Shown piece after piece: positions 33,871 through 46,045 of a stretch of 64,000 bases of DNA. The first letter of the stretch is position 1; every line of letters begins with the position of its first letter. This stretch comes from Adiantum capillus-veneris (Eukaryota > Streptophyta > Polypodiopsida > Polypodiales > Pteridaceae), in contig CM043956.1 in assembly GCA_014529385.2 (NCBI GenBank), positions 87,473,721 to 87,537,720 on the forward strand, given 5' to 3'. Both the position numbers and the translations under genes were made by a program. The notes beneath the pieces were generated by a model. It saw nothing but the letters and a program-made list of their open reading frames with translations, was not told the origin of the DNA and made no database searches.

Positions 33871-35239
33871 TGGCTGAGTGTAATACTACTCTACCATCAT
33901 TTAGAAGATACAATTGTTGCCCTAGCATTTGTTGCGGCTTCGGTTGAGTGCTACACCATAGAGTGGGGTGATCCCCTCCACAAGTATTACAACCCCTCAA
34001 TTGAGGCTGTCGTACATTCAGTTTTTGTTTGTAGCCTTCGTTTATTCTTCTAATCACCCCCTCAACCACTTGATCAATGATTGGTTCCCAAGGAGTTTGA
34101 GCATCTCTCTTTGTTTTTGATTCGCTCTTCGGAGATGAGGCGCTACTAGTCGTGTTGTTTGTATCTTTAGTCACCTCTCTGTAGGCCTTGCAATTGTTAA
34201 CTAGATATAGAGCTTCTCTAGTGACTTGCTCAAACATCGTGCATCCTTTTAGATGTAGGTCCTTTTTGAGAGTTTTATTCCTCAAGCCCTCTATGAAGAG
34301 AACTAATAATCTCTCGTCTTGCGATAGCTCTCTCGCAGGACATCTGTCTATGTATTGTTTGAAGCGAAGCAGAGCTTCCTTCACTTTTTCAGACTTTTTT
34401 TGTTTGAAAGCATAGATTTGGGACACTGTGTTGTGTTTGATCCCCCTTTTTGAGAATTCCTCTACAAATTCTTGTAAGAGTTGTGCTATGTTGGAAAAAT
34501 CATCTCTATTAAGAGGTTGGAACCACGTCAAAGCTGTTCCTTCTAATGTCAACTCGAATCCCTCATATTGCGTATGGAAATCTGCAATCTGTTCAGCTCT
34601 CAAAACTTGTTTGAAGAGTGAGACATGAGCATATGGATCCCCTGACCCATCGTTTTTTGTCTTGACACATTGAGCCACTTGATATGGTCTTAATCGTTGG
34701 GGTTCAGTCACTAATCTAACCAATTCATGGTCTCTTGGAAAGACGTCTCTCGTCCTATCCTCTAGTCTTGCAGGAAATCTCCGTGGAATCTTCTCTGTTA
34801 TGTGCTCTGGCATAGTTTTTGGCTAAAAGTAAGTAGAGATTGGAGTACCCTTGTATGTATATCTCTCTAGGTCAATTGGATCGACAAGTTTGTACTCAAG
34901 TCCATACTTATCTACCATCAAAACTTGCACTTCGTTGGCATCTGTATACATAAATGCATAGAGGTTCTTGTGGAATGTCAACTCTCCAGCATTGGGTTCT
35001 ACACATCTGTAGAAGATATATTGATCCCCGTTTGTGAATCTATATAAGCCCTCATAAGTGTAATCCGTAAGAACTCTCATGGCTTTGTTAGTTCTAATGA
35101 ATCTTACATTCGGTTTGTTGATCAGAGGATGCCTCTCCTCTAGATATTCTCCCAATCCCCCTGTTGTTGGCATTGCAACATTTTTCATGTCTTTGAGTGG
35201 AGTAGAAAACCTTGGTGGTGGATGATTTGTCATGGTCAA
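33788..35239 (-). pseudogene. E3 gag with N-terminal extension
   Basis: A 138-codon frame (35239-34823) and a 341-codon frame (34813-33788) are in the same phase, split only by one TAG. The first has no domain I know. The second has the retrotransposon gag core: GFELTLEGTALTWFQPL, FVEEFSKRGIKHNTVS, and RFKQYIDRCPARELSQDE with LFIEGLRNKTLKK. It then has a knuckle-like CNTCGGDHPTLWC. The gag core is well conserved in sequence, although the element seems non-autonomous. Confidence 0.75.
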
Positions 35240-37090
35240 GGCTCACTCAAATCTCTCAATATAATCCCTTACAAGCCTACTTTGGCTTAGTGCAACTTAT
35301 CCCCTCTTACCTCTGATCAGGCCTCTTAGAAGTCAGGAATTTGTGACTCTTTTGGTTTCTGAAAACTAGTTTTGGATACCCTAAAAGTTTGGATTTAGGA
35401 AACCTGGTAAAAATCAACCCGCAAGCTATCTTCCTAGCTATACTTGACTCAATTTCGAGGTTGTCTATCAAAAGCTAGAGCAAATTTAGTGAACAACACT
35501 TGAAACAGCACTCAAAACAGTTCCAGGACCATAACACAGGAACTTTGGCTTGTATCTTGGCCTCCAGAAGGTATTTTTAGCTCAAACTTGAGATTTGGGA
35601 TGTAGTCAAGTATGTCTTTAAGATCAGCAAGTCAGATACCCCCACTATGCTGAGGTACATAGTGATAGCAGTTTTTCGGCTTTCCATAATTGCCATAGTA
35701 AGCTACCTCACTCTATCAAATCACTCAAACATTGTGGCTATGCCTACCATTTCACTGTATATAGGTGTGCGTGAGTTAGGGGACTTTTCTCATATCTTCT
35801 TAAAAACCCTCAATTAGCTAGTCACTGGGCTAGTTGAGCCAAAAAAATAAAATAAAAATATAAGTATATTATGACCCATTTGTGTGTAAATACTTTATTG
35901 TATATAGAGCCTAAATAAAATGATTTTTTCATAATTATTTTGGTATTTATTTAAATATTTATACTTAGGTGTGTGTTATTTATGCTATGTACATTGACTC
36001 ACCATCACCATATTTTTTCTTACCATTTTGCATACTCTTTATTCCATATAAAAATAATTTCATGCAAGCTTTTCTTATTTTTGGTGTAACTCCATCCCAA
36101 CAAAAATCCAAAAAAACTAGTTTTATTTATGTGTATATTTTTTCACTATTGTGATTTTTCCTTCCTACATCTATTCTCTTTTACTCTCATAAATTAGAAC
36201 ACCAAAAATATTCATCTTTTTATGGTAGACTTATAATGAGAGAGATTTATTTTGACCCCTTTATATTTTTTCCACCTATATTATTTATATTTGACATGTA
36301 CATATTTTTTTAGACCCCTCAATATTTGATTTTCTTAGTTGTACTATTCACTTATATCATGATCTCAACAATATCTTCAATTATAGACCTACCAAATAAG
36401 GTCAAGGGTATGTGGAATGCATGCATGCACCATGGGGAGCTCACTCTTGGAGATATTCAAAAGAATCATCCAAAGAAGGACCTCACAAGGACCTTGTGCA
36501 GTGGAAAAAACAGTCGGTTTTGCTGAATTTTTAAAGTTCACATGCTCCCCGAATTTGAAAAGGTGATACAAACAAAAGTTGTAGCTCGTGAGCTGAACTT
36601 TCACCTCAAAATTTTTCATATTTTTTTGAGCTACGAGCTGTGAGCTAGGATTTTATTTGTGGACCCCAGTTTGCCCATGCTATGCAGCCACACTCCCTCT
36701 TCCACTTTATCATTTTCCTCTTTCACACACACACCTCTCCACTCATCATCCCCACCTCTCTCACCACTCCTCTCTGCACCCTACTCACCTTCTTCTAAAC
36801 CTTGAAGAATAAGAGAAACTATGGTGAACTCATGTTTCCTACACACACTTCCATTCCAAAATTGACCACCTAGTCTCATTTTTCCTCATCCATATTACCC
36901 ATATCTATCAAAAAACCATAAAATTCAGCCTCTTCTCTTGAAAGACAGCATCATGGTGATTGATTACTCATATTCAATTACCTTGGCTCCCAAAGGAAGG
37001 TCAAGAGTGAAAAAAACGTACCGTCAAAGCTAGTGGACCGTCAACAAGCGTCAAAATTGACCCTACTCAAGACACTTGGAGCATCAACAT
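35240..37090. other. AT-rich spacer, no genes recognised
   Basis: Up to about 35840 it is probably E3 leader sequence. 35840-36330 is strongly AT-rich. The Met-tRNA primer site and a match to the E3 3' LTR are not seen, so the E3 5' end is undefined. Confidence 0.5.
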
Positions 37091-37960
37091 TGTAAGAAAT
37101 CCATGTTTTCTTACCTATTAAGAGTTTTTTCTTCCTTATTTGTATCCTACTTGGATACTCCCATTGTAAATATCCAATTCCATTTGTAAATCAATAAAAA
37201 TAACTAACTCTACTAATTTACTAACACTAACCTACTATGAAAAGTCCTATCACCTCCACTTCTCTCCTCTCTCTCTTCTTCATCTATCCACACCAACTTC
37301 TTGATAATTCCAAGCAAAAGAAATTAGATAAGTGCTGAAAATCTAACCCAACCATGGTTAGAGGAGTAACCCTAGCCTTCAAAATTGCTATAAAAGGAGG
37401 GTGTAGCTAGCACAAAGGGAGAGCCATAAGCAAGAGCACTATGCTATAGCTTGAGAAGCCAAGCTCAACCTCTCTAGAAGGAGCTCTTGAGTGGAAGCTC
37501 ATTGTCGTATGCTTGTGCATGTGTTGTAATAGGGGTGATTAGCACGGGAACTCTATGCCATTGTAAGAGAGAGAGCGATCATTCAATTGAGAGTGGAAAA
37601 TCTATCATTCCTCCTACTAGTGTAAGCCCAACATTTGCTGAATCAAGGAGGGCGGATTTGGACTAAGCTTGGATACTTTGTCTCTCTTCCAACGTGAAGT
37701 AATGGACAACAATGATGTGTAAGTGTCTTGGTGATATTTTTAGTTCTTGATAGCTTGTGTCTGGGTGTTGTCATCAATTTAGCCATAAATCCCACATATT
37801 GTAAGAGGGCGACAGGGTGGAGAGGACTCCCCTGGCCTTAAGAAAGTGATTGGGGTGGATTTTCTTGTGATGTGTCGTGGTGAAATTTACTCAAGCTATG
37901 TTGAACAAATACTAATCTCACTTTGATCGGTCATGACAGATTTGTAAGAAGGTATTAATG
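37091..37960 (+). repeat. Possible LTR or promoter-like segment
   Basis: Starts TGTAAGAAATCC and contains a good TATA box (TATAAAA, 37389-37395) followed by AG-rich sequence with many gagctc-like words, as in plant LTR leaders. No partner copy, primer site or target duplication is visible. Assignment as an LTR is a guess. Confidence 0.25.
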
Positions 37961-38052
37961 CAACAAGCACCCCCTCCCTCTTCTCTCTCTTTCTTACATA
38001 TATAATTGTGTTTGCTTGATCATTGCCGATACATTTCAAAGCAGCCCGAGCA

Positions 38053-38055
<3 letters not shown>

Positions 38056-38097
<42 letters not shown>
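38056..38097. repeat. (TC)n microsatellite
   Basis: About 42 bp of uninterrupted TC. Confidence 0.95.
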
Positions 38098-38098
<1 letters not shown>

Positions 38099-38272
38099 AT
38101 GCATCCTAGTTCGCATCCAAAACTAGGTGGTGCCCCAAATTTTTGTAGGGTTAGGTTGCGGGTTTGTGTGTGTGTTTGTTGTTTTTTCCAACCCCAACCC
38201 AATTGAGCAGCACGGGAGCCTACAAGGGTGCTTAGAGGCCACTCTTCTTGTTGCCCGCCTTGGACCGCCTCA

Positions 38273-40073
38273 ATGGATTGCAATCCATGTTCCTCTAACA
38301 ATTTTTTTTCTCCAATTTTTTTCGAATTTTGACTGTATGTAGACAAGGTCATATGCAGACTATATACCAATTTTCAGCAAATTCTGAGGTTGAGGTACAT
38401 GGATCGTGATCTATGTTCAACCACATTTGGACATGATCTCTTGTCAGCTTGTTGCACTCTATGTCCACAAGCTAAACCTCAAATCTTTTTGGATTTGGAC
38501 TTGTTTTGATAGGTCAAATAGCCAACACTAGGTCTGCACTATGGTTTTCTGTCTGTCACCTATTTTGCTCCCTTTTGACCCAAATTTGCTCAATTTTTTC
38601 CAAAATTGGACCTGGGTATATGTTCCCTTATGTGTGCTCTACTGATCTGGAAAATTTCAAGTGAAGCTGTCACTATGGGTACATGGATCGTGATCCATGT
38701 TTGGAGTCCAAATTGACTTCTCTTGGTACCATCAGATTCAGCATGATTAGTAGGTTGTATGGTATCAATTTTTTTGAAAATGGACCTCTGGATTGAAAGG
38801 TAGGCCAGTTTTGTCACTTTGTCAGAGTACTTGGCAGTTCATGGCTTTTGGTTTGGTTTTTGATATCCAAATTCAGTTTTGAAAAGATCACTAGATTCGT
38901 TGTGATGTCCTCTAGCTATGGTGCAAATATGGTATCAGTCTGTGACAGAGAAACATGGATCGCGATCCATGTATCTATGTGTCAGATTGCACTAAAACTT
39001 GGCACACAGCTTGCCCTTGGTCTCTTGATCCTTGCTATATGGTTTTTGTGTGATTTGGATCACTTTAGGTCAAGCAAAAGTCAATTCACAAGTCTGTTTT
39101 AGGCTTATCACCTTGAATTGTTTTTGGCTCTTTTCACCCATTTTTTGAACTTTTTTTGACAAAATTTCTTTGAGGACTTTTGTTCACGATGGTCTCTGCT
39201 ATACAGGCTGAGAAAGTTTCTGTCCAAAAATTCCTCTAGAGTACATGGATCGCGATCCATGTTCCACCACTTTTGGACCTGAATTTTGGGTGTGCTGATT
39301 GCTTATGATTTTTGTAGCTTGCTCACTAAGAATTTTTGGATTTGAATCAATTTTACCCAACCAAAACTGACTTCTACAGTCTGTTCTGACAGTTTGACAA
39401 TGTGCTATTTTTGGCTCTTTTGACCACTTTTTTCAACTTTTTGGCATATGGTTCTTTTGGGAAAGTTGTTTGCCCTATGTGTCAGCTATCCACTGCTCAA
39501 ATCTCAACCAAAAAAATTTCAACTTTTTTCATGAGGTACATGGATCGCGATCCATGTTATGATGATACTCTTCCCCAAATCTTTTTGAATTTGGACAACT
39601 TTTTCCTAGTCAAAAGTGAGTTTTTGTGTCACCCTTGCTGTTTTTGACTAGTTTCTATATTTGGCTTTTTTGACCAACTTTTTTCATTTTCTTGACATGG
39701 TCCCTTTTGGTAAAGTTGTTCCACTAGTTATCAGGGATGTACTTGTCAAATATGAGCCCCAAATGTCAAAAAGGTACATTGATCCATGTTTGACATCATT
39801 TCTTCATGAATTTTATTTTGTTGGTTCTCTATGCCCTGTAGAAACCAAATCTCATCCCTTTTTGAATTTGGATCCCAAAATCTCAAGATTTGCCTAATTT
39901 CGTGTTTGAATACCTGTTTTTGCCCTATCAGTCAATTCTGATGTCATTTTTGAATTTTTCTTTCAAGCAAACTTGATAGAGCAGTTTCCCAATGATGTAC
40001 ACTGTAACTGGTCACTTTCCTACAAAATTTTCTGCAAAATTGGTCTCTAGGATACATGGATCGCGATCCATGT
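38273..40073. repeat. Tandem ~280-bp units with a 20-bp palindrome
   Basis: The palindrome ACATGGATCGCGATCCATGT occurs exactly at 38953, 39243, 39538 and 40054. One- or two-base variants are at 38397 and 38681, a short variant (ATGGATTGCAATCCAT) at 38273, and a collapsed copy at 39777. The spacing is about 240-295 bp apart from the first pair (about 125 bp). The sequence between is diverged but repeats blocks such as ggctcttttgaccacttttt and a Trp-poor T-rich stretch, so these are old tandem units. The palindromes are far better conserved than the rest. The block abuts the E4 LTR-like segment at 40214 and could be part of a long LTR. Confidence 0.85.
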
Positions 40074-40213
40074 TTCTCCACAAATTCTGCTCAAATTTTC
40101 AAGATTGCTTCTAGAGAGTCTGGTGATGCCTTTGATCCACAAATTTTTGAATTTGGATCACTTCTGAGGTCTCTACCATCAAATTTTCACAATTTCAGGG
40201 TTATGAACACTCA

Positions 40214-40731
40214 ATGATCGGGGACATCTGCTTATGTCCTTTCTCACAGCTTAAGGTCATCACACCATTTCGGCACTCGAACAGACTCGAAATGCAACAA
40301 AACTTTAGGAAGAGGTCTAGGAAACCTAGGGCACTATCCTACCAAGTCTGGTTGCAATCCGATAAGGTACCAAAATCACGATCCATCATGAAAAAGTTCT
40401 TGCAAATTGTAACAAAACATGTCAGAAATGTCGTCCTATGGTCTAAGAGCACTCTCATATGGTCAAAACGACTAAAAACAGTGATTTAAGCACTCAAATA
40501 TGCAATTAAGGGTCACTAACATGTAGTCGCGAACCATAGCTCGAGCGCACGTACAACCAATCTCTTTTCTTCTCTCAAGATAAGCCTCTTTTCACATTAA
40601 GGTTGAAAGGGCGGTGGAAATGCGTGTGCTAGTTTCCACCCAACCGTGCTATCTTATAGCCTCCCGCTAGTGTACACGCTGTCCATCTATGCCGGTGGCC
40701 TTGCCCATAGGACCCATGTCTATACATTACA
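40214..40731 (-). repeat. E4 3' LTR (start and shared part)
   Basis: Starts TGTAATGTATAGAC at 40731 after a purine tract (AAGGGGGGG, 40740-40732). It has a TATA-like ctataagatagc, then a block matching the E3 LTR (40214-40600 against 21430-21960). The LTR end is not defined and may extend through the palindrome array. Confidence 0.6.
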
Positions 40732-42173
40732 CCCCCCCTTGGAGAATCGTTTTCGTCATAAAAAACAAAAGTAGGAAAACGTTTCTTAAGTGTGGAGACA
40801 TTCTTCCATGTAGAACCTTCTTCAGGTCTATCTAGCCATTTTACCAACACCTGTCGTCTGACATGATGTCTGGTGCAAAGCTCATGAGAATCCAAAATCT
40901 TTTCGGGCTCATGAGGGATGCTTGGCGGTTCGATAAGGTCAACTAACACACCTATGTCAATGACATTATCATTATGTCCTAGCTGTTTTCGTAAATGACT
41001 AACTTGAAAAACAGGATGAACTCGTGAGTGCTCTGAAAGAGCTAACTTATAGGACATTTGACCTATACGTTTGAGAATGGTAAATCGTCCACAATAGCAT
41101 GGTGAACGTTTAGCAACTTTTCCCGTCTTCAGACTTTGTGAATGCTCCGAAACTTTGAGGAAAACCTTGTCTCCTTCTTCAAAAGTAGCAAGATGATGAT
41201 GCTCATTTGCGTACTTCTTATATCGATCTTGAGCTTGCTTAACATTCTGTCGAGCAACTCGAAGCATGTCAAAATGGTCTTGGAGAAAATCCTTCACTTG
41301 TTGTATCTTCTCCTTAGCCAATCCCACCGAAACAGGTGATCTAGGTTGAAATCCATATAAAAGCATAAATGGACTAAACCCTGTAGTTACATGCTTTGAA
41401 CTATTATAAGAAAATTCTAATATAGGTAAGTAGTCTTCCCAATTGGTTTGCTTCTTGCTAACGTACGCTTGTAGCGTATCCTCTAGCACTTGATCAACTC
41501 TTTCGGTTTGACCATCTGTTTTTGGATGATCAGCCGTACCCGGATTAAGTTTAGTTTCCAACTTTTGAAACACAGCTCTTCAAAAGTGATTATCGAACTT
41601 TTGATCTCTGTCACTAATGATACTAGCTGGAAGACCGTAGAGTTTATATATATGCTCTACACATAGCCGTGCTAATCCCGGTGTGTTAACCATAGTCTTA
41701 GTGGGAATGAATCGGACCATCTTTGTGAGACGGTCTACAATTATCCATATGGCATCATGGCCACTATCTGTAGTAGGTAGTCCTGCTACAAAATCCATAG
41801 AGATACTCTCCCACTTACCTTGTGGAATCTCTAAAGGATGTAAAAGGCCACCTACCTTGAGGCGCTCTGCCTTATTAACTTGGCACTGTTGACAGTTTAG
41901 TACGTACTCTTGAACATCATGATATAAGCCCGGCCAATAAAATTGCCGTCGAACTAAGGCATACGTCTTATGAATACCTAGATGACCAGCACTTGGACTA
42001 TCATGACACAGAAAAGATTTGGCGCCTAGTGTCTGAGTCCTTTGGCATGCATACTCTACCCTTGTGGAGTAAGTAGCCATCATCAATGGAAAAATTCTTC
42101 CATCACTTAAGCTCTTCTTGAGTAGAGGTGGAGCTCTGTGTGTTGGAGTTTTTATTTGCGTGTGTAGAGACAT
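40629..42173 (-). pseudogene. E4 integrase and chromodomain
   Basis: Frame 42173-41580 has the zinc-binding HLGIHKTYALVRRQFYWPG and CQQCQ, then SMDFVAGLP and SDRDQKF with catalytic aspartates. Frame 41573-40629 (314 codons, one base-step apart) has HPKTDGQTERVDQVLEDTL with the third acidic residue, GFQPRSP, the HPVFQVSHLRK block, and a chromodomain (EPEKILDSHEL, QVLVKWLDRPEEGSTWK). A frameshift at about 41575 is the main lesion, so this is the best preserved part of E4. Confidence 0.88.
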
Positions 42174-42309
42174 GTGAGTTTGAGGGATCCCTTTTTAAAA
42201 CTACACTCCACACTTTAGCATATGATTGATCTTGTGCACACTTGCCACGTAATGACTCCAAAAATCCACTCTTTATTTTCGTGAAAGCAAGTGAATAAAT
42301 ATGAAGCAT

Positions 42310-43398
42310 CCAACTTAGTGCATCCGCTACTACATTATATCGCCCCTTGAGATATCATCACTTACAATCATAATCTTGAAGGATTTTTGCCCATCTAGCT
42401 TTACAACCCTTCAAGTTTGTTTGAGTAGTAAACCATTTGATACTCTCATGGTCAAAAACTACTTCAAACTTGGCACAATATAAATAGCGTCGCCACTTTT
42501 GTAAAGCGTGAATTATGGTGTAGAGCTTTCTCTCATAGACATAATAATTCTGTTGAGCTCTTTCTAACTTTTTACTTTCAAAGGCTATAGGTCTTCCCTC
42601 CTAAAGAAGTACCGCACCGATTGCTTTATCACTAGCATCAGTTTCTACCACAAACGGCTTAAGTGGGTCAACGATTGCTAGGATGGGAGCAATGGCTATA
42701 GCTACCTATAGCTATTCAAAACTGCATTTTTGGGCTTCTTCCCAAGAAAAGGTCTTACCTTTTGCTTTTAATTTGATCCGTCATAGGAACGGTGATTTTC
42801 GCATAATCACGAATATGCTGTCAATAAAATCCAGCTATGCCTAAAAATATTTGAAGCTCCTCAACCATATTGGGATGTGGCCATCGAAGGATGGCAGTGA
42901 CTTTGTCAATGTCCATTTTGATGCCAGAATAAGAGATCACATGACTGAGGTAATGTACCTCTGTTTTAAAGAAATCGCACTTGCTTTGCATAGCATACAA
43001 CACGTGAGCTCGTAGTTGTTCAAACACTAATCATAAGTGTTCTATGTGTTCATCTTCAGTCTTACTGTAAATGAGAACGTCATCAAGGAAAACCACAACA
43101 AATTTTCCAAGTTAGGGATGTAAGACACTATCCATTAGTGAGGCATAAATGTAGCTGGAGCATTGGTTAGACCAAAAGGCATAACCAAAAATTCAAAATG
43201 CCCGAATCGTGTTCTAAAGGAAGTTTTGGAGATATCTTGCAAAAGGATACGCACCTGGTGGTATCCTGAACAAAGATCTATCTTTGTATAGTATCTTGCC
43301 CCATGGAGTTGATCAAACAACTCATCCACTCGAGGCAGAGGATACTTGTTCTTGATGGTTATGGCATTTAATCCGCGATAATCTACACACATGCACAT
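42310..43398 (-). pseudogene. E4 reverse transcriptase and RNase H
   Basis: Frame 43398-43135 has [20 protein letters not shown] and [15 protein letters not shown]. The catalytic FLDDVLIYSKT is at about 43110-43078. Frame 43027-42821 has HYLSHVISYSGI and the FLGIAGFY block. RNase H is at about 42700-42330 and badly broken. Confidence 0.82.
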
Positions 43399-43720
43399 AG
43401 TACCATCTTTCTTTTTTTACGAATAGAATTGGTGATGCCCAAGGCGAAGTGCTAGGTCTAATGAAACCAGGGGCGAGGTAGTCAGTCAATTGACTCTCAA
43501 CCTCCCATACGATAAGGTGGTTTACTCACCGGTTTAGTGCCTGGGAAGACATCTATGCCATGCTACACATCACGTGTAGGGGGGAAACCCGGCGGTAAAT
43601 CACTTGAGAATACATCACTATACTCCATGAGTAAGTGAGTCAACTTTTGCCGTGCAAAAGGAGAAAGTAAACAAGAGTTATGCTGGGATGGAGAATCTTG
43701 TAATTCCTATAATGTTTGCT

Positions 43721-45293
43721 TTACAACAGTTGACGTTGCTCTATAGAATTAAAATTGAGAGCACTTTGCTTGTTAGATTTGTTAACACTTTGTTTAGCAT
43801 TAGAATTTATTGCACTTTGCATACCATTACTAGAATTCACCACACTTTGCTCTTGAGAATTCACAAGACTTGGAGACAAGCAGTAACACAAAAAGACTTC
43901 ATCTATTAAATCTGCTTTCTGTAAAATAGAAAGCTTGGCTGTACATATAAGAGGTGCAAATGGTTTATTTTTCTCACCAAGCAAAAGCCCATGTTTACCA
44001 TTGGCCATAAAGGATAAGGAGTTGTGTTCATAACTAGTGTGCAATGTGTTCCCTAAACCATGCAGCCACTCCTGTCCTAGAACTACATCAGCACGGTCCA
44101 TGTTCATAACTTGGAAGTCAAGGGTCATCGTATAATCTTGAATCCCATGCTTCTTTATCATTCCTAGACATCTGCTCCACCACAGCAGGGAGTCTGTGGA
44201 AGCTTCAATTTCTTGACTAGCTTATACTTCAAGAAGTTATGAGTTGCACCATCATCCACTAAGATACGAACACGTTGTCCATTAATAGTGCCATGCATGC
44301 AAATCAAATCATGGGGGCCAAAGGTGGGCTGCCACATCGAAGCAGGCACACAACACTTGTGCTTTTCTTCCATATAAAGAACCTCTATAACACAATATTT
44401 AGGAGATGAATCTAATGTGAGGCGTTGCACCGTGTGCATGGCCTTTTCTTTGCCTTGCAAACGAGGACAATCTTTCTTGTTATGTTGGTCCGAAAGACAT
44501 TTAAAAAACAAATTCTGTTTCTTCGCACGCTCAACATCAGCAGTGCTGAGAGACCCACGTGGAGTATCTTGTGATTGCTTAGGCTTCTTAGCCTCTTGTG
44601 GGCGTGGAGAGGTAGATTGTCTCTTATTCCTCTTGGAACGTGTCGGAGATCTACCTTGCCATTGGCTCTTAGCCACATTGCTCTTAGCAAAATTCTTCTT
44701 AGATTAGGGAACATCTCCTTTCCTCTCTTGGTCATCATCATATCTTTGGGCACGATTGATGGCTTCTTCCAAAGTTTTTGGAAGTTGGGTCTTGACATGA
44801 AGACGATAGTCTTTGTCAAGACCCCTATTAAAACCCTGTATCTTTTGGAATTCATCTAGACCTTCTAACTTTAATATGATTTTCCGATACTTTGAAAGGT
44901 ATTGTGTGAGAGAGAGGCCAGACATGCGGCATGCATCCCATGCTAACCAATTCTTATCTTCTTCATAGGAGTCCAAAAACTCTTTGGAGAAAGAAGCTTG
45001 AAACGCAGCCCAAGACGGAGGACAAGTATTTATTGGAAATGTCATCCACCACTTATAGGCCTTGCCTTTAAGAGATAGACTTGTTTCCACAGTCGCCTTT
45101 ATATCCGAGGTGTGTCTGAATCTATGAATATCACTCCATTTGTGTAAGAACGTATTGACCGCATACTTGTTGCGATCACGCTCTTCCCCTCAAGAATGGT
45201 GATATTCTTAAGTAATGCATTGCTACCTTCTGCATCTTCGGAAGCACTTGTCTCTTGGACTCCTTGAGTTGTGTGAGTTTGGTTCCGTGCCAC
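43721..45293 (-). pseudogene. E4 gag and protease
   Basis: Frame 45090-44704 has the gag core (KAYKWWMTFP, FSKEFLDSYEEDKNWLAWD, LSLTQYLSKYRKIILKLEGL). Frame 44676-44164 has a damaged knuckle, FFKCLSDQHNKKDC, where the first Cys is Phe. Its protease site is ILVDDGATHNF. Frame 44161-43721 has ADVVLGQEWLHGLG, the second protease block. Confidence 0.8.
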
Positions 45294-45924
45294 TTGTGGC
45301 TCCTTGAGCCGTCTATGAATTCATAAATTTCACAAGTAACTCCGTAAAACTGGTAACGTTTGCATTGAGTGTAGAGAGGTTATGTTCAAGTACGCTTTGG
45401 CGATTTTTCAAAGTCTTGAAAGCAACCATATCTACAAGGCCATGATCTCCTCGATCATCTTCATCATGCATATTAGTGTCAGCAGCACCCATGGTGCCCT
45501 GATTTTGATCTACGTGCTCAAAATCAAAAGTGTGTGTAGGTGGGATATCCTCACTGGCTATGGTAAATACACATTAATGTAAAGAGAGAAAAAAAACGCC
45601 AACTTGTACCTTGTGAAATTGAAATCTTTGTGTTTTGTATGCTCCGCAATTTGCATTGCATGCGAACCTCGCCTTGCGGGGATTGTAGTGCTTCACGTGT
45701 CGTTCGTCGTAAGAACACCTTTGTTGATTCTTCACAAAAACTCGCCGTTTTTGTGAAGACTTTTGTTCACTTTGAAGTTACCTCCTTGAGGAAAAAAGAA
45801 TTTTTGGAGGAAAACTTGCCTTCTTTCTCCAAGAAGTGAAAAGGAAAGGTGAAACTACTTCTTTGAAGTTTGAAGCTTTTCCTTTCCTTCTTGTTTTCCT
45901 TTCAACACAAGTATGCTATATTTC

Positions 45925-46045
45925 CTTGTTATACACAACAAGGGCCAATAGCTTGATGATAAAGTGTTGGCCTCTTACCCTCATGGGGTGGGTTCAACCA
46001 ATGTTACCTTTGCGTATAGGGGTGCTACCGAGGGGGAGTACCATC
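45925..46045 (+). repeat. SINE-like tRNA-derived segment
   Basis: An A-box-like TAGCTTGATGATAAAG (about 45949) and a B-box-like GGGTTCAACC (about 45991) have the spacing of a Pol III internal promoter. They are followed by gtataggggtgctaccgagg, a tail style common in plant SINEs. It does not fold as a full tRNA by eye. No poly-A/T end or target duplication was confirmed. Confidence 0.4.

Larger units (their letters stand above)
21271..35239 (-). mobile_element. E3: gag-protease LTR element without visible RT or integrase
   Basis: On the minus strand: an N-terminal domain, gag, two zinc knuckles and protease (35239-31868), then about 3.3 kb of degenerate coding sequence (25495-22200), a purine tract and a 3' LTR (22181-21271). 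The two halves are separated by a copia solo LTR and a copia element (25501-31862). Removing that insert and one AGTCA copy leaves an open frame of about 50 codons crossing the join, which is good evidence the halves were one element. No YxDD box, RNase H or integrase motif is seen in either half, so it looks non-autonomous. The 5' LTR is not identified to the right of 35239. E3 sits in the E1 3' LTR at 21270. Confidence 0.7.
40214..45293 (-). mobile_element. E4: minus-strand Ty3/gypsy chromovirus, decayed
   Basis: Gag, knuckle, protease, RT, RNase H, integrase and chromodomain follow in order from 45293 down to 40629, then the 3' LTR start. The frames are broken by many stops. No 5' LTR is recognised to the right of 45293; the leader up to about 45900 is unassigned. 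Confidence 0.82.

Noticed and set aside
21271-35239. E3 as an integrated pararetrovirus
   Set aside because: It has an LTR with a purine tract and a gag/protease of retrotransposon type, and no movement protein or RT is seen.
37091-37960. Firm call of the E3 5' LTR
   Set aside because: No similarity to the E3 3' LTR, wrong orientation of the TATA box, and no primer site; left as a low-confidence LTR-like segment.
45940-46010. tRNA gene
   Set aside because: Only the internal promoter boxes look right; acceptor and anticodon stems do not pair by eye, so SINE-like is preferred.
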